DNA of 16,616 bases from UBA12014 sp029248335. GTDB lineage: Bacteria > Planctomycetota > Phycisphaerae > Phycisphaerales > SM1A02. Shown here in pieces: positions 13,443 to 16,616 of the stretch. The stretch covers positions 1 to 16,616 of the forward strand of contig JAQWJM010000089.1 of the NCBI GenBank assembly GCA_029248335.1, in the 5' to 3' direction. The notes beneath the pieces are model-generated. The model made no database searches, had not been told where the DNA came from, and worked only from the letters and a program-made list of their open reading frames with translations. The translations under genes were made by a program, and so were the position numbers. Every line of letters begins with the position of its first letter. Position 1 is the first letter of the stretch.

Positions 13443-15595
13443 GGTTTCTCGTTGGCGGTGGCCGCCCCGTCGAGGTGCTTCTGCAGGAAGGACCACTTGC
13501 TGGACCGGTAGGCCGCGCTGCCGATGCCGTGGGTCGCGGTCGGGAACATGATCATCTCGAACGGGATGTCCCGGTCCTGGAGTCTGGCCGCCATCTGGAA
13601 GGTGTTCGAAGGATGCACGTTGTCGTCCCGCATCCCGTGGAGCAGCAGGAGATCGCCTTCGAGGTTCTCGGCGAGCCGGACCGCGCTGCCCGCGTCGTAG
13701 CCGTCGCGGTTCTCCTTCGGCGTCCGCATGTACCGCTCGGTGTAGATGGTGTCGTAGTTCCGCCAGTCGGTGACCGGGGCCCCCGCCACGCCGGCGGCGA
13801 AGACGTCGGGATGTCGGACCAGGGCGAGCGCCGCCATGTATCCGCCGTAACTGTGGCCGGTGATCCCGACCCGAGCGGGGTCGATCTCGGGATGGGCCGC
13901 GAGGATCGCCTTCACGCCGGCGACCTGGTCATCGAGATCCGGGCCGCCGAGGTTCAGGTAGGTCGCACCTTCGAAGGCCTTGCCGCGGCCGATGGTGCCA
14001 CGGTTCTCGATCTTGGCGACCGCGAAGCCCAGTTCGCAGAGGGCGTTCGCCGGGCTCCAGGTGTTCGAGGGACCGCGGGATTCGGGTCCACCGTAGACGT
14101 CGACCACCAGCGGATACTTCGCCACGGATTCAAGATCCGCGCCGGCCGGCAGATGCAGCACCGCCTGCAGCGGCGTGGAGCCGTCGGCGGCGGTGAATCG
14201 CAGCAGCTCCCCACCGTGGAAGCCGCCCTGCTCGAGCCCGGAGACGTCGCCCGTCGCGAGCACCGCGATCTCCCGACCATCGTCGCCGTAGAGCACCGTC
14301 TCCGGGGCGTGATCGACCGCCTGCCGCATCGCCGCCACCGTCCGGCCGTCCGGGGCGATCTGGAAGCTTCCGTGGTTCAGATCGACGCTGGAGATCCGAC
14401 GCTCGTCGGTTCCGTCGAGGTTGACCCGGTGCAGCTGGGCGTTGGTCGGCGTCTCGCTGTTCCGCATGGTGAACCAGAGCACGCCCGCGTCCTCGTCGAT
14501 CTTCACGATCGACTCCGTCGGTGCTTCGCTGGTCGGATCCGTGGTCCCGGTCAGCGGATTGATCAGCGACCCGTCGAGATCGCGAAGTTCGTATCGCTTC
14601 CAGCCGGACTTCTCGGTCTCCCAGATGAAACGCCGGCCGTCTTCGAGGAACCGCAGCTCGGGGCGGTTGCGCTGCCACGTCTCCTGCCGCTCCTCGACCA
14701 CCACCCGGGTCGCCCCGGTGGTGGGATCCGCGGCCATCACCTCGAGCACGTTCTGGTGTCGGTTGGTTCGATTGAAAAGAAGCTCGCTCGAGTCGGGCGT
14801 CCACCGCACCGCGTAGACGTACTGCTCGGGATCCTCACCCACCTCGACGGTCACGATCCCGCCGCCTTCGACGTCGAGGATCCGCAGCCCCGCGATCGGA
14901 TTCGGATCGCCCGCCTTCGGATACCGCTCCCGCATGATGCCGGTTCGAAGTTCCGAAAGGCCGTCCAGCAGGTAGTAGTCCCGGGTGTTCGAGACGTCGA
15001 ACTCGTAGAACGCGAGGTACGCCCCATCCGGGGACCACCACATCGCGGTGCTCTGGTCGAGCTCCTCGCCGTAGACCCAGGACGCGGTTCCGAATCGGTT
15101 CGCCTCGGTGCCGTCGGTGGTCACCGGGATCTCCTGACCGGATTCGGATCGCAACCAGACGTTGTAGTCGCGATGCACCGCGGTGAACGTGCCGTCGGGC
15201 GAGGGCTCCTCGGTCACCTGCCGGCCGCGGGCGGCCCGACCTCGTCCTCCACGTCCTCCACCGCCCCGGCTCGCGCGAATGCGATCGGGCAGGGCCTTGG
15301 CGTCGGCTTCGGTGCGTTCGCCGGTGGCGAGGTCGACCCGCTGCCAGCCGTCGCCGGAGAGAAAGTACGCGTGGGTCTCGTCGAAGCGGATGTCGCGGAC
15401 CCGGCCGCCCAGCCCGATGCGTCGGGCGTTGCGGGCGACGTCGCGATACGCGTCCGCGCCGGGGAGTTCGCCGAAGGGCGTCCAGCCCGCCTGGGCGAGT
15501 GCTGCGGGCGTCCCGCCGAAGCCGGCGAGAAGGACGACGATGGCCGTCATCGGTGCGAGAAGTCGACCGGACGAACGGAGAAGGCCTTCGAACAT
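13439..15595 (-). CDS. Exported S9B prolyl oligopeptidase (DPP IV type)
   Basis: 718 residues. Serine peptidase that removes X-Pro or X-Ala dipeptides from free N-termini. Signal peptide 1-35 (hydrophobic 14-28, ending ALAQ). The N-terminal beta-propeller (about 40-470) carries WVYGEELD with E177 and E178, matching the Glu pair that holds the substrate amino group in DPP IV. The alpha/beta-hydrolase domain (about 475-715) has the triad S582 (GHSYGGY), D658 (MRDDNVH) and H689 (TATHGIG), plus VDVYGGPES. A Gly/Arg-rich insert (109-125) interrupts the early propeller. ATG 15595 begins the signal peptide and has AGGA nine nt upstream. It overlaps murQ by 4 nt, implying an operon; it lies 86 bp behind the kinase gene. 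Periplasmic or surface location is expected. Confidence 0.93.
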   Translation of the reverse strand: MFEGLLRSSGRLLAPMTAIVVLLAGFGGTPAALAQAGWTPFGELPGADAYRDVARNARRIGLGGRVRDIRFDETHAYFLSGDGWQRVDLATGERTEADAKALPDRIRASRGGGGRGGRGRAARGRQVTEEPSPDGTFTAVHRDYNVWLRSESGQEIPVTTDGTEANRFGTASWVYGEELDQSTAMWWSPDGAYLAFYEFDVSNTRDYYLLDGLSELRTGIMRERYPKAGDPNPIAGLRILDVEGGGIVTVEVGEDPEQYVYAVRWTPDSSELLFNRTNRHQNVLEVMAADPTTGATRVVVEERQETWQRNRPELRFLEDGRRFIWETEKSGWKRYELRDLDGSLINPLTGTTDPTSEAPTESIVKIDEDAGVLWFTMRNSETPTNAQLHRVNLDGTDERRISSVDLNHGSFQIAPDGRTVAAMRQAVDHAPETVLYGDDGREIAVLATGDVSGLEQGGFHGGELLRFTAADGSTPLQAVLHLPAGADLESVAKYPLVVDVYGGPESRGPSNTWSPANALCELGFAVAKIENRGTIGRGKAFEGATYLNLGGPDLDDQVAGVKAILAAHPEIDPARVGITGHSYGGYMAALALVRHPDVFAAGVAGAPVTDWRNYDTIYTERYMRTPKENRDGYDAGSAVRLAENLEGDLLLLHGMRDDNVHPSNTFQMAARLQDRDIPFEMIMFPTATHGIGSAAYRSSKWSFLQKHLDGAATANEKP

Positions 15596-15625
15596 GAACG
15601 GTTTCCTCGCGGAGTTGCGGCCGGT

Positions 15626-15671
15626 CGCCGAAGGACTTCGGCGTGCGACGGGATGTCCGGGTCGAGCCCGG
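15626..15671 (-). terminator. Two short hairpins between kinase and peptidase genes
   Basis: CCGGG/CCCGG (15657-15671) and CGCCGAA/TTCGGCG (15626-15643) lie in the 86-bp gap on the minus strand. Neither is followed by a T-run, so they may attenuate rather than stop transcription into the peptidase and murQ genes. Confidence 0.3.
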
Positions 15672-15681
15672 TCGGAATTGC

Positions 15682-16593
15682 TCAGCCGATCCGAGCCATC
15701 GATCGGTACCGCTCCATGCGTTCCCGGATGCGGGACTCGTCGGCCTCCTGGAGACCGGTCAGACCGAACGAACCGATCGTGAAGCTCGCCATGATCGTGC
15801 CCCACGCCAGCGACTCCTGGATCGCCTCGAAGTCGGTTCGATCGAGCCGCGCGAGGTGGGCCATCATGCCGCCGCCGAAGCTGTCGCCGGCACCGGTGGG
15901 ATCGACGACCGACGCGTGATCGGCGGGATAGGCCGGGACCACCGCGACCCCGTCGCGATGAACGAGCACCGCGCCGTGTTCACCCTTCTTGATCACCGCG
16001 AAGGTGGGCCCGAGCTCGAGGATCTTGCGACCCGCGTCGACCACGTTCCGGGTCTCGACGAGCTGCATGGCTTCCTGATCGTTCAACACCACGCCGTCGA
16101 CCTGCTTCAGCAGGGCGAGCAGGTCGTCGTGGGCGATGTTGATCCAGAGATCCATGGTGTCGCAGACCGCGATGGCGCGATCCGGGAACTGGGAGAGCAG
16201 GTTGGCCTGCACCGCCGGGTGGCTGTTGGCGAGGAAGACGTACCGGCTGTCGCGGAAACCCTCCGGCACGGTGGGTGGCGTGTCCTCGAGAACGCCCAGC
16301 TCGGTGAAGAGCGTCTCCCGCTGGTTCATGTCGTCGAAGTAGCGACCGCCCCACTTGAACGTCTCGCCACCGGCGCGGACCTCGACCCCGTCGAAGTCGA
16401 TGCCGTCGAAGGACTGGAGGACGTCGCGATGTTCCTGCGGCCAGTCCTCGCCGACCAGACCGACGAGTCGGGTCGGGGCGAGATGGCTTGCGGCGGCGGC
16501 GAAGTAAGCGGCGGACCCGCCCATCACACCTTCGGCCGAGCCGGTGGGTGCGTGGATGGTGTCGACCCCGATGGTTCCGGTGACGATGAGCAT
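15682..16593 (-). CDS. PfkB-family carbohydrate kinase
   Basis: 303 residues, the usual ribokinase/PfkB length. N-terminal MLIVTGTIGVDTI and the first signature region MGGSAAYFAAAAS (24-36); C-terminal signature DPTGAGDSFGGGMMAHLA (231-248) with catalytic base D237 and the anion hole GAG. IKKGEHGAVLV (201-211) is the strand before the ATP site. It phosphorylates a sugar or nucleoside with ATP; the substrate cannot be fixed from motifs. The insert ETFKWGGRYFDDMNQRETLFTELGVL (77-102) replaces the usual lid and may help sort its subfamily. ATG 16593 is the first residue of the conserved strand. There is no ribosome-binding site; TAGAAT (16600-16605) ends six nt before the ATG. Upstream of the peptidase and murQ, same strand. 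Confidence 0.92.
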   Translation of the reverse strand: MLIVTGTIGVDTIHAPTGSAEGVMGGSAAYFAAAASHLAPTRLVGLVGEDWPQEHRDVLQSFDGIDFDGVEVRAGGETFKWGGRYFDDMNQRETLFTELGVLEDTPPTVPEGFRDSRYVFLANSHPAVQANLLSQFPDRAIAVCDTMDLWINIAHDDLLALLKQVDGVVLNDQEAMQLVETRNVVDAGRKILELGPTFAVIKKGEHGAVLVHRDGVAVVPAYPADHASVVDPTGAGDSFGGGMMAHLARLDRTDFEAIQESLAWGTIMASFTIGSFGLTGLQEADESRIRERMERYRSMARIG

Positions 16594-16599
16594 CCGCGC

Positions 16600-16605
16600 A
16601 TTCTA
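16600..16605 (-). promoter_or_regulatory. Candidate -10 of a leaderless kinase promoter
   Basis: TAGAAT on the minus strand, five of six consensus bases, ends six nt before the kinase ATG. Transcription would begin at the start codon. The -35 would lie beyond the window edge, so it cannot be checked here. Confidence 0.45.
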
Positions 16606-16616
16606 GCGCGAACCCG

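Noticed and set aside
13148..15919. 923-codon open frame on plus, opposite the S9B peptidase
   Set aside because: It is the antisense shadow of a gene with strong G/C at third positions. The translation is Arg/Pro/Val-rich, lacks any domain, and the sense strand has a full catalytic triad.

Overview
The window is high-GC bacterial chromosome, with a strong G/C preference at third codon positions and dense, short-spaced genes. The gene set suggests a planctomycete, most likely Phycisphaerae-like: an arylsulfatase with a CxPxR formylglycine site, a zinc-ribbon multi-membrane protein, a lysine-rich-tail/HU fusion, a double-FHA protein and secreted TPR and S9 peptidase proteins. That placement is inferred from gene families; no rRNA is present to confirm it. 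No insertion sequence, phage gene, CRISPR array or integration scar is visible, so this looks like core or slowly evolving chromosome, not a genomic island.

Layout, left to right. (1) 1-1850: tRNA-Asn on the minus strand, then divergently rpmE (bL31, zinc-free form) and prfA (release factor 1) on plus: a translation block. (2) 1855-4290: a small protein of unknown function (minus) and a secreted TPR protein (plus) diverge from a spacer holding three helically phased 10-bp repeats. (3) 4336-8576, all minus: a five-helix zinc-ribbon membrane protein, glyA, and 23 bp further on an exported arylsulfatase. A long inverted repeat at 4252-4287 separates the sulfatase from the convergent TPR gene. 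(4) 8679-12460, all plus: an O6-alkylguanine-DNA alkyltransferase, UDP-glucose 6-dehydrogenase, a tandem FHA protein and an HU-family nucleoid protein with a histone H1-like tail; the last has a clear promoter, a structured leader and a terminator. (5) 12564-16593, all minus: a PfkB-family kinase, an exported S9B (DPP IV-type) peptidase and murQ, the last two coupled by a GTGA stop/start overlap.

Functional reading. Regions 1 and 3 supply translation and one-carbon metabolism. Region 4 combines DNA repair, UDP-glucuronate supply for surface polysaccharide, phosphothreonine-type sensing and chromosome packaging. In region 5, murQ implies use of MurNAc-6-phosphate, and its coupling to an exported dipeptidyl peptidase suggests peptidoglycan or glycopeptide turnover. 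The sulfatase suggests use of sulfated polysaccharides.

The most interesting unlisted signals are regulatory. Several genes without a Shine-Dalgarno sequence (glyA, the FHA gene, the PfkB kinase and possibly ogt) have a TAnnnT hexamer only 6-7 nt before the ATG, the geometry of leaderless transcripts. The 13-bp inverted repeat before the FHA gene sits where an operator would be. The 10-bp phased repeats at 2458-2487 lie one spacer length upstream of a -10-like TAGGAT. All three are hypotheses from sequence alone.
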